Of a stretch of DNA of 64,000 nt, positions 24,209 through 32,473 are shown piece by piece. The position numbers and the translations under genes are program-made. Within the stretch, counting starts at the first letter, position 1, and each line of letters begins with the position of its first letter. This DNA is from Lentisphaerota bacterium. GTDB lineage: Bacteria; Verrucomicrobiota; Lentisphaeria; Victivallales; UBA1829. The notes below the pieces were generated by a model, which ran no database searches, was not told the DNA's origin, and saw only the letters and a program-made list of their open reading frames with translations. The stretch spans positions 152,367-216,366 of the forward strand of contig SUVR01000003.1 of the NCBI GenBank assembly GCA_015061915.1, in the 5' to 3' direction.

Positions 24209-26902
24209 ATGGAGTCGGATATGGGGGCGCAGAGCTGGAGATTCCGTAAACGAGATGTTTTTTACCTGGTTCTTTTTGTTTTGCTCATTCTTGCAGTAGT
24301 TTCCCATTCAGCTGAGGATATTGCAGTTTTGTCGGGTGGATCGATCGCACCGCTGCAAAACTGGATCGGATTGTGCGGAGCTTACACGGCACGTGCCCTT
24401 TTCTTTACGTTCGGACTCGCTGTTTATCCGTTATTGATTCTTTTCGGACTCTCCGTTGTCCGCAGTTTTCTGCCCTATCCCTTAAAACGGAACAGCGGAT
24501 ATTTCTGGTCCTTTCTGATGCTCGCTTTCGGGTTGGCTTTGCTCTATGGTTTGTATCCCGGCAATGAGACATTTTTGCAGTGGACAGACAGCCTTGGGAT
24601 CGGGAGAAACTCCGAACTTGTAAAAAATTCCGCCCTCAGCGGAGGTCTGCTTGGACAACTTTTCAGCTCCCCGGAAGTTCCCGGCGAGATCGCAGCCGGT
24701 CTTTTGCGCAGATTGATCAGCGAGATCGGAACACTGGTTGTTTCTCTTGCGATGATCATTTTTGCTTTGGTACTGATTGCATGGGTGGATCTCAGGGGGA
24801 TCATTGCTGTGATCCGGAGCGAAAAAAAGAATATGCCAAAGGAGCCGGTTCAACCGCTTTTTTCCGCAGCGAAAGAGATGCCGGTTCAGGAGACACCTCC
24901 TTTTGATCCCGGAGAAGATGCTGACCATGGTAATGGTGTAACGCCGGTTGATATGGAGGCGGAGAAACCCACATTTATGGAGCGGATGGGCAGCTTGTTC
25001 GGAGAACTCTCCCGTAAACCGCAGGATCGTAATAATAGCAACAGAGAAGCCGCTTACCCGGTGTCGGAAGGGCATCCCGCCGATGACGACGATGATGGTG
25101 AGTATGTAATCGTTCCTCCGCGCAGTAATACGTTGCCACCCTCCGGAGGAGGTGTCCGGCAACCTGTTTATACGCCGGAACCTCCGGCCCCCCGCACACA
25201 ACCGCAGCCTGTTCCGCAGCCCCCGCCGGAAATCGTTTCCAGACCGGAATCTGTCCGGACGCCGGTTGGCGTGCAGCCGGCAATCAAGCAGTTCGGGGAT
25301 ACCAGTGGGGATGACCGGACAAAGACTTCGGCAGCCACGCAAACGAATTGTCCGGATTATGAACTGCCGTCTGTCAAAATGCTGGATCAGCATAATGATG
25401 CCCGGATCGAGGATATGGAATATTTGGAGAAGGGCCGTGAGCGCCTTCAACAGGTTCTGGACAGCTTCTCGGTGGCAGGTCATGTGGAAAATATTGTGGT
25501 TGGTCCCCGTGTGACCCGTTTTGAAGTACAGTTGGATGAAGGAGTGGAAGTCAGTAAGATCACCCGTATCTCCAGCAATATTGCAATGAAGATGGAAGCG
25601 TCATCTGTGCGAATTCTTGCGCCGATCCCCGGTCGGGATGCAGTCGGAATCGAAGTGCCGAACAAGGTATCCAGCACAGTGTATATCCGGTCTGTTATGG
25701 AAAGCGAAGCATGGGTGCAGAATACCAAACCCATTCCCATTGTATTGGGACGCGATGTGGAAGGCAAAGCTGTTGTTACGGACCTTTCGCGGGCTCCCCA
25801 TATGTTGATCGCCGGTTCCACCGGGTCCGGCAAATCGGTTTGTATGAACACATTGATTATGAGTCTGCTTTTCAAGTTCAGTCCGGAACAGTTGCGCCTG
25901 ATTCTGGTTGACCCGAAAGTTGTGGAAATGGCTGCCTACGCTTCGATTCCACACTTGATCACCCCGGTGGTCAATGACCCGAAGAAAGTCCCGCTTGCTT
26001 TGCGTTGGGGCGTAAATGAAATGGAGCGCCGGTATCGCCTTATGGCAAAAGTCCTGGCAAAAGATATGAAGACCTTTAACAGCCGCCCGCCTGAAAATCC
26101 GCCTGTTTTGGATGATGAAGGCGAACCGATCCCTGCAAAGTTGCCGTTCCTTGTGATTATCATTGACGAGTTGGCGGACATCATGATGACGGAAGCCAAG
26201 AAGGATGTGGAAAACAGTATCTGCCGTATCGCTCAGAAGGGGCGTGCTTCCGGAATTCACCTTGTGATCGCAACTCAGACCCCGCGAAAAGATGTCATTA
26301 CCGGTATGATCAAGGCAAACCTGCCGGTGAAGATCGCGTTCAAGGTCGGTTCCAATATGGACAGCCGCGTGATCCTGGATACCGGTGGTGCCGAAAAACT
26401 GCTGGGGATGGGAGACTTGCTGTTCTGTCCGCCGGGAGCCTCCAATCTGGAACGAATCCAGATGACCCTGGTGACGGATTCCGAGATCCAGCGGATCGTC
26501 GATTTCTGCTCCAGTCAGGTGGAACAGAAATTCGATTCCGGTGTATTGGCAGAAGATGTGGAAATCAAAGACGGTTCCGGAACCGTCGCAGAACCGACAG
26601 CTGCTACCGCCGCTGATGATGAATGGGAAGAAGATCCGCAATGCTCGCCGGAAGTCATTGATTCGGCTGTTGCAAAGTATTTGAAGCCCGGAGATTCACC
26701 GTTGCTGAAGCAGGCACTGGAATTGGTGATCAATGAACGGCAGGCGAGTATTTCGTTCTTCCAGAGACGACTTGGAATCGGTTACAATAAATCTGCCGAA
26801 CTGGTAGATCAGTTGGAGCAACGTAATATTATCAGTAAGCCTCTGGGTGGCGGTCAGAAGCGGGATATCCTGATCCTGGATGGCTTGGAAGTGGCAGAGT
26901 GA
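24209..26902 (+). CDS. ftsK: DNA translocase FtsK/SpoIIIE
   Basis: 897 residues. Four N-terminal membrane helices (within residues 12-200), a long Pro/Glu-rich linker (about 210-390), then the hexameric motor: alpha domain (VGPRVTRFEVQLDEGVEVSKI), Walker A GSTGSGKS (536-543), LVDPKVVEMA, Walker B FLVIIIDELADIM, and a C-terminal gamma winged helix (SFFQRRLGIGYNKSAELVDQLE) that reads KOPS-type sequences. It pumps chromosome termini through the septum and activates XerCD. The length (about 900) sits between SpoIIIE and E. coli FtsK. ATG after AAGAAAGGA. The next gene starts 17 bp after its stop. Confidence 0.96.
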   Translation: MESDMGAQSWRFRKRDVFYLVLFVLLILAVVSHSAEDIAVLSGGSIAPLQNWIGLCGAYTARALFFTFGLAVYPLLILFGLSVVRSFLPYPLKRNSGYFWSFLMLAFGLALLYGLYPGNETFLQWTDSLGIGRNSELVKNSALSGGLLGQLFSSPEVPGEIAAGLLRRLISEIGTLVVSLAMIIFALVLIAWVDLRGIIAVIRSEKKNMPKEPVQPLFSAAKEMPVQETPPFDPGEDADHGNGVTPVDMEAEKPTFMERMGSLFGELSRKPQDRNNSNREAAYPVSEGHPADDDDDGEYVIVPPRSNTLPPSGGGVRQPVYTPEPPAPRTQPQPVPQPPPEIVSRPESVRTPVGVQPAIKQFGDTSGDDRTKTSAATQTNCPDYELPSVKMLDQHNDARIEDMEYLEKGRERLQQVLDSFSVAGHVENIVVGPRVTRFEVQLDEGVEVSKITRISSNIAMKMEASSVRILAPIPGRDAVGIEVPNKVSSTVYIRSVMESEAWVQNTKPIPIVLGRDVEGKAVVTDLSRAPHMLIAGSTGSGKSVCMNTLIMSLLFKFSPEQLRLILVDPKVVEMAAYASIPHLITPVVNDPKKVPLALRWGVNEMERRYRLMAKVLAKDMKTFNSRPPENPPVLDDEGEPIPAKLPFLVIIIDELADIMMTEAKKDVENSICRIAQKGRASGIHLVIATQTPRKDVITGMIKANLPVKIAFKVGSNMDSRVILDTGGAEKLLGMGDLLFCPPGASNLERIQMTLVTDSEIQRIVDFCSSQVEQKFDSGVLAEDVEIKDGSGTVAEPTAATAADDEWEEDPQCSPEVIDSAVAKYLKPGDSPLLKQALELVINERQASISFFQRRLGIGYNKSAELVDQLEQRNIISKPLGGGQKRDILILDGLEVAE

Positions 26903-26918
26903 GAACACGGAGAGAGTA

Positions 26919-27857
26919 ATGTTATATACAAATAATGAAAAACCGAAGACAGAGGATCCCGGAGTACAGGGGGATCTGTTTGGCTACCGCGATTTAACGC
27001 CTCCCCATGAAGATGAATGTCCCGCAGAGGATTTTGACATTATTTCGGAGCAGGCACCGGATGCAGCCGGAGTAACGCCGGAGACGCTTCCTCTGATTCA
27101 GGAATCACTTGTTTCGCCATCGCCCGCAAAGTCGGAGGCGCCGAAAAAAGCTCCATTGATCTTCTCTGCCCGGGCTCCGATCCCGACCCGTGGCGGAATT
27201 GCGCCGGAGGAGGAAAATGAACGGCGGAAACGTATTATTGAACAAACAGCCAGGGAAATTCCACCATTGATGCTGGATCAGATCCCGCCTGATGCCTCTT
27301 TAGGGAAAGTTTTGATTATGGCACGGGAAAATGCTGCATATACTATCGAAAACGTCACTGATATTACGCGCATCTCCAATAACAATATCATTTCTCTTGA
27401 GACGGGAAATTTCAAACGGCTGCCCTCCTATATTTACCGGGTTGCATATCTGCGTGAGTTGTGTAAACTTTATAAACTGCCTCAGGAGACAGCGGATTTT
27501 ATTTACAAGCTTCATGATCAGTTCCACGATAAGAATGATGCAGCCCGTCAGCGGGAACTCTCCACAGATATGAAAAATGTTTCTGCCGAGGAGCGGCGCG
27601 CCAACTGGATCTTTACCGGCGTGATCGCAACGATCGGATTGGTGATCATTCTGGCGATCTGGGCTGTGATCATTGCGCTTGTCAAGCACAATGGAGAGAA
27701 GGAAGCATATCAGCAGCAGACCGTAAATACACCGGCAGTACAACCTTCTGCAGCTCCGGTGAATTTTGATCAGAGAAAATTGGAAAATCTGACTCCGGTA
27801 CGTATTCTGGATCTTCGTACGCTTGAAATGAGTAATTCGGGCAAGACCCGCGAGTAA
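26919..27857 (+). CDS. RodZ-like helix-turn-helix membrane protein
   Basis: 312 residues. An acidic, disordered N-terminus, then an HTH_25/Xre-type domain (about 128-195: LGKVLIMARENAAYTIENV, DITRISNNNIISLETGNF, RLPSYIYRVAYLRELCKLY), the arrangement seen in RodZ, which binds MreB through this fold. A single transmembrane helix follows (about 230-254) with a short periplasmic tail. RodZ normally has its HTH at the extreme N-terminus; here about 125 residues precede it. ATG 26919 is used, with CGGAGAGA 5-12 bp upstream. Cell-shape function is inferred; a membrane-bound regulator is the alternative. It converges on the carboxypeptidase gene with a 9-bp gap. Confidence 0.7.
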   Translation: MLYTNNEKPKTEDPGVQGDLFGYRDLTPPHEDECPAEDFDIISEQAPDAAGVTPETLPLIQESLVSPSPAKSEAPKKAPLIFSARAPIPTRGGIAPEEENERRKRIIEQTAREIPPLMLDQIPPDASLGKVLIMARENAAYTIENVTDITRISNNNIISLETGNFKRLPSYIYRVAYLRELCKLYKLPQETADFIYKLHDQFHDKNDAARQRELSTDMKNVSAEERRANWIFTGVIATIGLVIILAIWAVIIALVKHNGEKEAYQQQTVNTPAVQPSAAPVNFDQRKLENLTPVRILDLRTLEMSNSGKTRE

Positions 27858-27866
27858 AAGCAGTTT

Positions 27867-28967
27867 TTATTTCTGCCGGAAGCCCCAGTCCAACAGATTT
27901 TTTGTAAAACGGTCCCGGTCAGCTGCGCTGTTGAAGCCGGTTACGACCGCAAGCAAACGCCTGCCATTCCGGTCGCATACCGCAGCAAGACAAAGTCCGG
28001 CATTATTGGTATAGCCTGTCTTGATCCCGCTGACGCCGGGAGTATGGAATCTTCCTTTTTTCAGCAGATTATTGTGGGAGATCAGGTCATTTTTTGTGCG
28101 AAATGTTGCGGTTGTGGAAGAAGACCATTGATGCAGCTCCGGGAAGGTGAGATATGCCTCACTGAGGATAACCAGATCCCGCACAGAACTGACATTATCC
28201 GGCTTCCCTTCATTTTTGCCGGGGAGTCCATGCGGATTGTAGAATTTTGTCTGATACATCCCCAGTTCACGGGCGCGTTTATTCATCAATTCCACAAATT
28301 GATCCGCTGAACCGTTACCGAATGTCTGTGCAATCAGGTAGGTCGCATCATTAGCGCTTTTTACGGCAGCTGCAGCCATCAGTTTCCGGAGAGGAAATGA
28401 TTTTTCAGCCGGACGGAAAGCAACTCCGCTCGGTGGAATCTTTCTGGCTTGCGGTGTGATCTCAATTTCTGAATCCAGCGTTATGTTACATTGAGGTTGA
28501 TGCAGCATTTCGTAGGAGAGAAGCAAGGTCATGATCTTGGTCAGAGAAGCGATCGGGACCTGCTTATCCGGATTCAACTGCCAAAGGATCCTGCGGCTGT
28601 TGAGATCAACCAAAATCCCGCAGACCCGGCTGTAATTCTTTGGCGATTTTTTGTTCCAGTTTTTCAGATCAAGAATTCTGCCACTGACAGCACCTGTTGA
28701 TGTAAGCGAACCCGGGCGTTTTGCTTTTTCCAGAAACCGACGGGCTGCAACAGTTGTTTCCTGCTTCGGTTCTGCCGGAGATGGAGTGTTTGCTGTGACC
28801 GGTGAATCTGCTTCAACAGGCGGCTGCTGAAGTGGCGGGAAAAGTGGCGCAACCGACTCATTGGTTGTGCTCGTATTACTGCAACCGGGCAGTAATACAA
28901 GCAGCAACACAAAGATATGAACAAAAACTACTGCCAGGACTGTGATAATGATACCGCGTTTATCCAT
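27867..28967 (-). CDS. D-alanyl-D-alanine carboxypeptidase (DacA/PBP5-like)
   Basis: 366 residues. Penicillin-binding active-site motifs are complete: S141-L-T-K144 (SxxK), SAND (SxN) and GIKTGYT (KTG). An N-terminal hydrophobic segment ends in LVLLPGC (Cys about 29), so it may be a lipoprotein, followed by a Pro/Thr-rich linker and the S11 peptidase domain. It trims the terminal D-Ala of peptidoglycan stem peptides. The start is uncertain: ATG 28967 gives a clean signal, but a GTG at 28988 overlaps the leuA stop as GTGA. The C-terminal PBP5 beta domain (PBP5_C) is not evident. Confidence 0.85.
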   Translation of the reverse strand: MDKRGIIITVLAVVFVHIFVLLLVLLPGCSNTSTTNESVAPLFPPLQQPPVEADSPVTANTPSPAEPKQETTVAARRFLEKAKRPGSLTSTGAVSGRILDLKNWNKKSPKNYSRVCGILVDLNSRRILWQLNPDKQVPIASLTKIMTLLLSYEMLHQPQCNITLDSEIEITPQARKIPPSGVAFRPAEKSFPLRKLMAAAAVKSANDATYLIAQTFGNGSADQFVELMNKRARELGMYQTKFYNPHGLPGKNEGKPDNVSSVRDLVILSEAYLTFPELHQWSSSTTATFRTKNDLISHNNLLKKGRFHTPGVSGIKTGYTNNAGLCLAAVCDRNGRRLLAVVTGFNSAADRDRFTKNLLDWGFRQK

Positions 28968-28984
28968 AATCCCGGAAGTCCTGA

Positions 28985-30712
28985 TCACGCATCCTGCTGG
29001 CGTTCATCAAGGATTGCTTTGTTCAGTGCTGTAAACAGTGCCAGGATCGCTGCCTGGTCAATGTTTTCATGGCGTCCTGCACCGTAGAAAAGAGCATTAT
29101 CCGTTTTCCGTCTGACCCCAACGAATGCCAGCGCCTCGGCGTCAGCATTCGTACCCAATGTCCTTTCAGAAAAGTCTTCCAGAATGAAGTCAAAGAGGTG
29201 TTCACTTTCACGGATCGCATGGACCGTAGCGGAGAGCGGACCATTACCGCGGCCGCGCACTTCCATCGGCTTCCCATCGAATTCAATGGAAAGTTTTACA
29301 TCGATCTTGCTGCTCTGTTCATTTTCATTATGCGTTTCGTCCTGATTCACACGGGAGAACTTGCGCAACTCGAAGGGGCCGGAGCAATTCACAAATTCGT
29401 CATTGAAGATCTGGATCAGCATATCGCCATCCAGCTCACATTCGTGTTCATCTGCATAGCGCTGAACTGCAGCTCCGATAAACGGGTGCATACTCTTCGG
29501 CGGGAAAATGCCGAATTCATGTTCCAGAATATATGCTACACCGCCTTTACCGGACTGGCTGTTAATACGGATCAGACGCTCATACTTTCTGCCCAGATCT
29601 GCCGGATCAACGTGCAGATAAGGAACCTTCCAACCCAGTTTGAACATTTCACAAGCTTTGTCCTGATTGTCCAAACCTTTGCGGATCGCATCCTGATGAG
29701 AACCGGAGAATGCTGTGAATGCAAGCTGACCGGCGTACGGATGCCGTTCATGCACTTCAATACCGGTAGCCTTTTCGATCACACGCACAATATGCGGCAC
29801 ATCGCTGAAATCCAGCTTGGGATCGATCCCTCTGGAAAACAGGTTCAACCCCAGAATCAGAATATCCAGGTTCCCCGTCCGTTCCCCGTGACCGAGCAAA
29901 CAGCCTTCCACCCGTTCCGCACCTGCCATCAGAGTCATTTCCGTGGATGCCACGGCGCAACCCTGGTCGTTGTGAGAATGAACGCTGATCGTTGTTTCAT
30001 CCATATAAGGATAATGTTTCACAAAATATTCGATCATATCGGCGTAATGGAACGGCGCACGGCGTTCCACGGTTTGGGGCAGGTTCAAAATGAAGTCCCG
30101 TTTCTTGGAGGGACCCCATGTTTCCTTGACTGCCTTACACAGTTCGACGCAGAAATCCAGATCGGTATCTGTGAACTCTTCCGGAGAGAACTCATAGGCA
30201 ACTTTGCCCCAGAGACCGGCTTCTTTCAGATACTTGATCACAAGTTTTGTGCCGTCGACAGCCATTTTGATCACTTCATCATGCGTCTTGCCGAAAACGA
30301 TCTTGCTGTGCAGGTCGCTGGTCGCCACATACATGTGCAGGATCGTGTTATCCTGCCCCTTCAGCGCTTCAACAGTGCGCTTGATGAGGTTTTCCCGTGC
30401 CTGGGTCAGCACGGAAATGCGGACGCCTTCCGGGATCAGTTTCCCTTCGATCAGCCGGCGTACAAAGTTGAAATCATCCTGCGACGCAGATGGAAAAGAG
30501 ACTTCGATTTCTTTAAACCCCACGTCGCAAAGAAGCTTGAAATATTCCAACTTTTTTTCCGGATTCATAGGCAGCGGAAGAGCCTGGTTGCCATCCCGCA
30601 AATCTACGGAACACCAGGTGGGCGCTTGTGTGAGTTCACGGTCGATCCAGTCCCGCTTGTCCAACGGGATCCGTTCCGGTCTCACATACTTCGGAAAAGT
30701 TGTATTCATCAT
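28985..30712 (-). CDS. leuA: 2-isopropylmalate synthase, LeuA type 2
   Basis: 575 residues; first committed step of leucine synthesis (2-oxoisovalerate plus acetyl-CoA). HMGL-like TIM barrel with WCSVDLRDGNQALPLPM (metal-binding D near 50), HSHNDQGCAVAST (metal His pair) and GCLLGHGERTGN, then a LeuA dimer/regulatory domain. The HPYAGQLAFTAFSGSHQDAI and the length match the actinobacterial type-2 enzyme rather than E. coli LeuA. Start: AAGGA 3 bp before the ATGATG pair at 30712; an upstream frame lacks a ribosome site. A hairpin sits just upstream of the ribosome site. leuB and leuCD are not in the window. Confidence 0.93.
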   Translation of the reverse strand: MMNTTFPKYVRPERIPLDKRDWIDRELTQAPTWCSVDLRDGNQALPLPMNPEKKLEYFKLLCDVGFKEIEVSFPSASQDDFNFVRRLIEGKLIPEGVRISVLTQARENLIKRTVEALKGQDNTILHMYVATSDLHSKIVFGKTHDEVIKMAVDGTKLVIKYLKEAGLWGKVAYEFSPEEFTDTDLDFCVELCKAVKETWGPSKKRDFILNLPQTVERRAPFHYADMIEYFVKHYPYMDETTISVHSHNDQGCAVASTEMTLMAGAERVEGCLLGHGERTGNLDILILGLNLFSRGIDPKLDFSDVPHIVRVIEKATGIEVHERHPYAGQLAFTAFSGSHQDAIRKGLDNQDKACEMFKLGWKVPYLHVDPADLGRKYERLIRINSQSGKGGVAYILEHEFGIFPPKSMHPFIGAAVQRYADEHECELDGDMLIQIFNDEFVNCSGPFELRKFSRVNQDETHNENEQSSKIDVKLSIEFDGKPMEVRGRGNGPLSATVHAIRESEHLFDFILEDFSERTLGTNADAEALAFVGVRRKTDNALFYGAGRHENIDQAAILALFTALNKAILDERQQDA

Positions 30713-30722
30713 TCGTTCCTTA

Positions 30723-30743
30723 GAATGGATTTTTCTTCCATTC
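30723..30743 (-). promoter_or_regulatory. Hairpin directly upstream of the leuA ribosome site
   Basis: GAATGGA (30743-30737) pairs with TCCATTC (30729-30723) across AGAAAAA on the minus strand, ending 2 bp before AAGGA of leuA. It could modulate translation; there is no leader peptide rich in leucine codons that I can see. Confidence 0.35.
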
Positions 30744-30845
30744 TCTCCTTCCTGTGGTTTAGGGTTCACTGTGTAATATACAAGACTTTTTCCTTTTTTA
30801 AATAGCAGACGCAAGAAAAAAGATATTTTTTTTGACTTTTTTTTC

Positions 30846-30873
30846 TTGTATCTCGATTTTTCTATGCTAACTT
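30846..30873 (+). promoter_or_regulatory. Candidate promoter for the secreted protein at 30930
   Basis: TTGTAT (30846-30851), 16-bp spacer ending TGC, TAACTT (30868-30873), 57 bp before the start codon. Confidence 0.45.
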
Positions 30874-30929
30874 ATGAAAAATTACTGTTTTTATCTATAG
30901 TTTCTGTAAAAGCGAAAGGATGAGTCGAA

Positions 30930-32180
30930 ATGATGTCAAAAATGAAAAAAATCTTTCTTGCAGTGCTTGTCGCTGTTGGTTTTGCTGTGCCGCAGCTTTC
31001 CGCACAACAGTCGGTCGCCGCAAAATATGTGGATCAGGATGGTTTCACTTATGCAATTCGTGATTGCGGCTATATGCTCTCCTGGATCGAAGAAGTTTAC
31101 AAGGTGGGGACAGCAAAGTTGGCTTCTGATCCCAAGTTCGTCATTTTTGATAAGGTGATTCGTGAGTTTTGGAAAGAATGTAATGCTTCCCAGTGGGGGT
31201 ACGCCGCAATCAGCGGAAAGGAAGTCAGTCCCGATTTTTATTCCATCAAGCAGTTCGGAGAACTTCCGGCAGCCAAACGGACCGGCTGGCTTTGGAAACT
31301 TTCCCCCAACTCCCGGACAGTTCCATTTGTCGATGTTATGCCGAAACATACGCTGGTCGGTTTCGGTTGCAATTTTAACGGCGCAGCTCTGGTTGCAATG
31401 GTGGATCATTATGTCGCAAAATTCGGAGATCAGCAAATCAAAGACGGTTATGCCGGATTCCTCGCACAAGGGCAGGAACAGGGCGTAGATGTGAAAAAGA
31501 TCCTTGCGTCCATCGAAGGTCTTTCTTTTGCTGTCGAAGCCGACCCCGCGCGACTGGTTATGCCCGGTTTTTCTTCTGCGGCTTTGATCCTGGCGGTGAA
31601 GGATCGCTCCCTTATGGATGCTGTTTTGCAGATCGCAAAAACAGAGAATCCCGGTCTGGTGACTGCAGCCGGCGAAATCCTGATTCCCACGGAGTACGGC
31701 GCTGTCGCAATCTTCCAGGTTGGAAAGTACTTTGTTGCAACAACTGACCCCGCTGGCGTGAAAAATGTGATCGCCGGAAAAGCTCCCTCCCTGAAACAGA
31801 ATCCCGATTATATCAGATATTCTGCCGGGACGCCTTCAGCAGGAATTGGTTTTATGTTCATTTCTTCTGAACTTGGAAAAACTGTCCTGCCGGCTTATCT
31901 GCCTTTGATCCCGGCTGAAGTTACTCAAAAGGTGGATGTGAATGCTCTGTGCAAAGTGATCGGGATCGGTCCTGCCGTTTACAGCGTATATTATATGAAT
32001 CAGGATGGGTGTGGAACGATAACCAATACCGGCAGTAAAGGGCTTGCCATCTTTTGCAGCGATTCTTCTATGGGAATGGCTGCTTCTTACCAGATAATGG
32101 CTTTGCTCGGTTGTTATCCCGATCTCCTCAATACGGATGATTTTCAGGAAACGGATGATTTTCAGGAAGTGACTGAATAA
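30930..32180 (+). CDS. Secreted protein of unknown function
   Basis: 416 residues with a signal peptide (MMSKMKKIFLAVLVAVGFA, cleavage near LSAQQ). The mature part is a mix of helix and strand with repeated hydrophobic segments (LILAVKDRSLMDAVLQIAK; YGAVAIFQVGKYFVATTDPAGV), somewhat reminiscent of DUF3352-like periplasmic proteins, but I do not claim the family. It ends in a small direct repeat (TDDFQETDDFQE). No catalytic motif was recognised. AAAGGA lies about 10 bp before the ATG. It stands alone, with its own promoter and a terminator, divergent from leuA. Expected location is periplasm. Confidence 0.75.
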   Translation: MMSKMKKIFLAVLVAVGFAVPQLSAQQSVAAKYVDQDGFTYAIRDCGYMLSWIEEVYKVGTAKLASDPKFVIFDKVIREFWKECNASQWGYAAISGKEVSPDFYSIKQFGELPAAKRTGWLWKLSPNSRTVPFVDVMPKHTLVGFGCNFNGAALVAMVDHYVAKFGDQQIKDGYAGFLAQGQEQGVDVKKILASIEGLSFAVEADPARLVMPGFSSAALILAVKDRSLMDAVLQIAKTENPGLVTAAGEILIPTEYGAVAIFQVGKYFVATTDPAGVKNVIAGKAPSLKQNPDYIRYSAGTPSAGIGFMFISSELGKTVLPAYLPLIPAEVTQKVDVNALCKVIGIGPAVYSVYYMNQDGCGTITNTGSKGLAIFCSDSSMGMAASYQIMALLGCYPDLLNTDDFQETDDFQEVTE

Positions 32181-32204
32181 AGCAGAGCGTTTATCTTCCG
32201 GCAA

Positions 32205-32243
32205 AAGGTAGCTGGTCAAACTCCGGCTGCCTTCCGTTTTTTT
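32205..32243 (+). terminator. Intrinsic terminator after the secreted protein gene
   Basis: AAGGTAGC (32205-32212) pairs with GCTGCCTT (32226-32233) with one G-T pair, followed by CCG and seven T. Confidence 0.65.
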
Positions 32244-32328
32244 GTTGAAATATGTATAGTATGACGCAAAAAAACAGTCGGATTATGAAAAAAATTAAAA
32301 AAAATTATGCTTTGCGGACAAAATACTA

Positions 32329-32356
32329 TTGATTTTTTGGACATTGCAGGTATAAT
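32329..32356 (+). promoter_or_regulatory. Candidate promoter for the TolC-like lipoprotein
   Basis: TTGATT (32329-32334), 16-bp spacer, TATAAT (32351-32356), a consensus -10 box. The leader to the start codon is about 110 nt and AT-rich. Confidence 0.55.
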
Positions 32357-32473
32357 ATATAATAGGCGCTGGATGTTTTTTGAAAAAAGAATGTCCAACG
32401 TTGTGCGTATTTTTTTTGATAACAAATAACAAAAAAATAAACTAAAAACCCGATAGAAGTGGGGGAAGAAACA

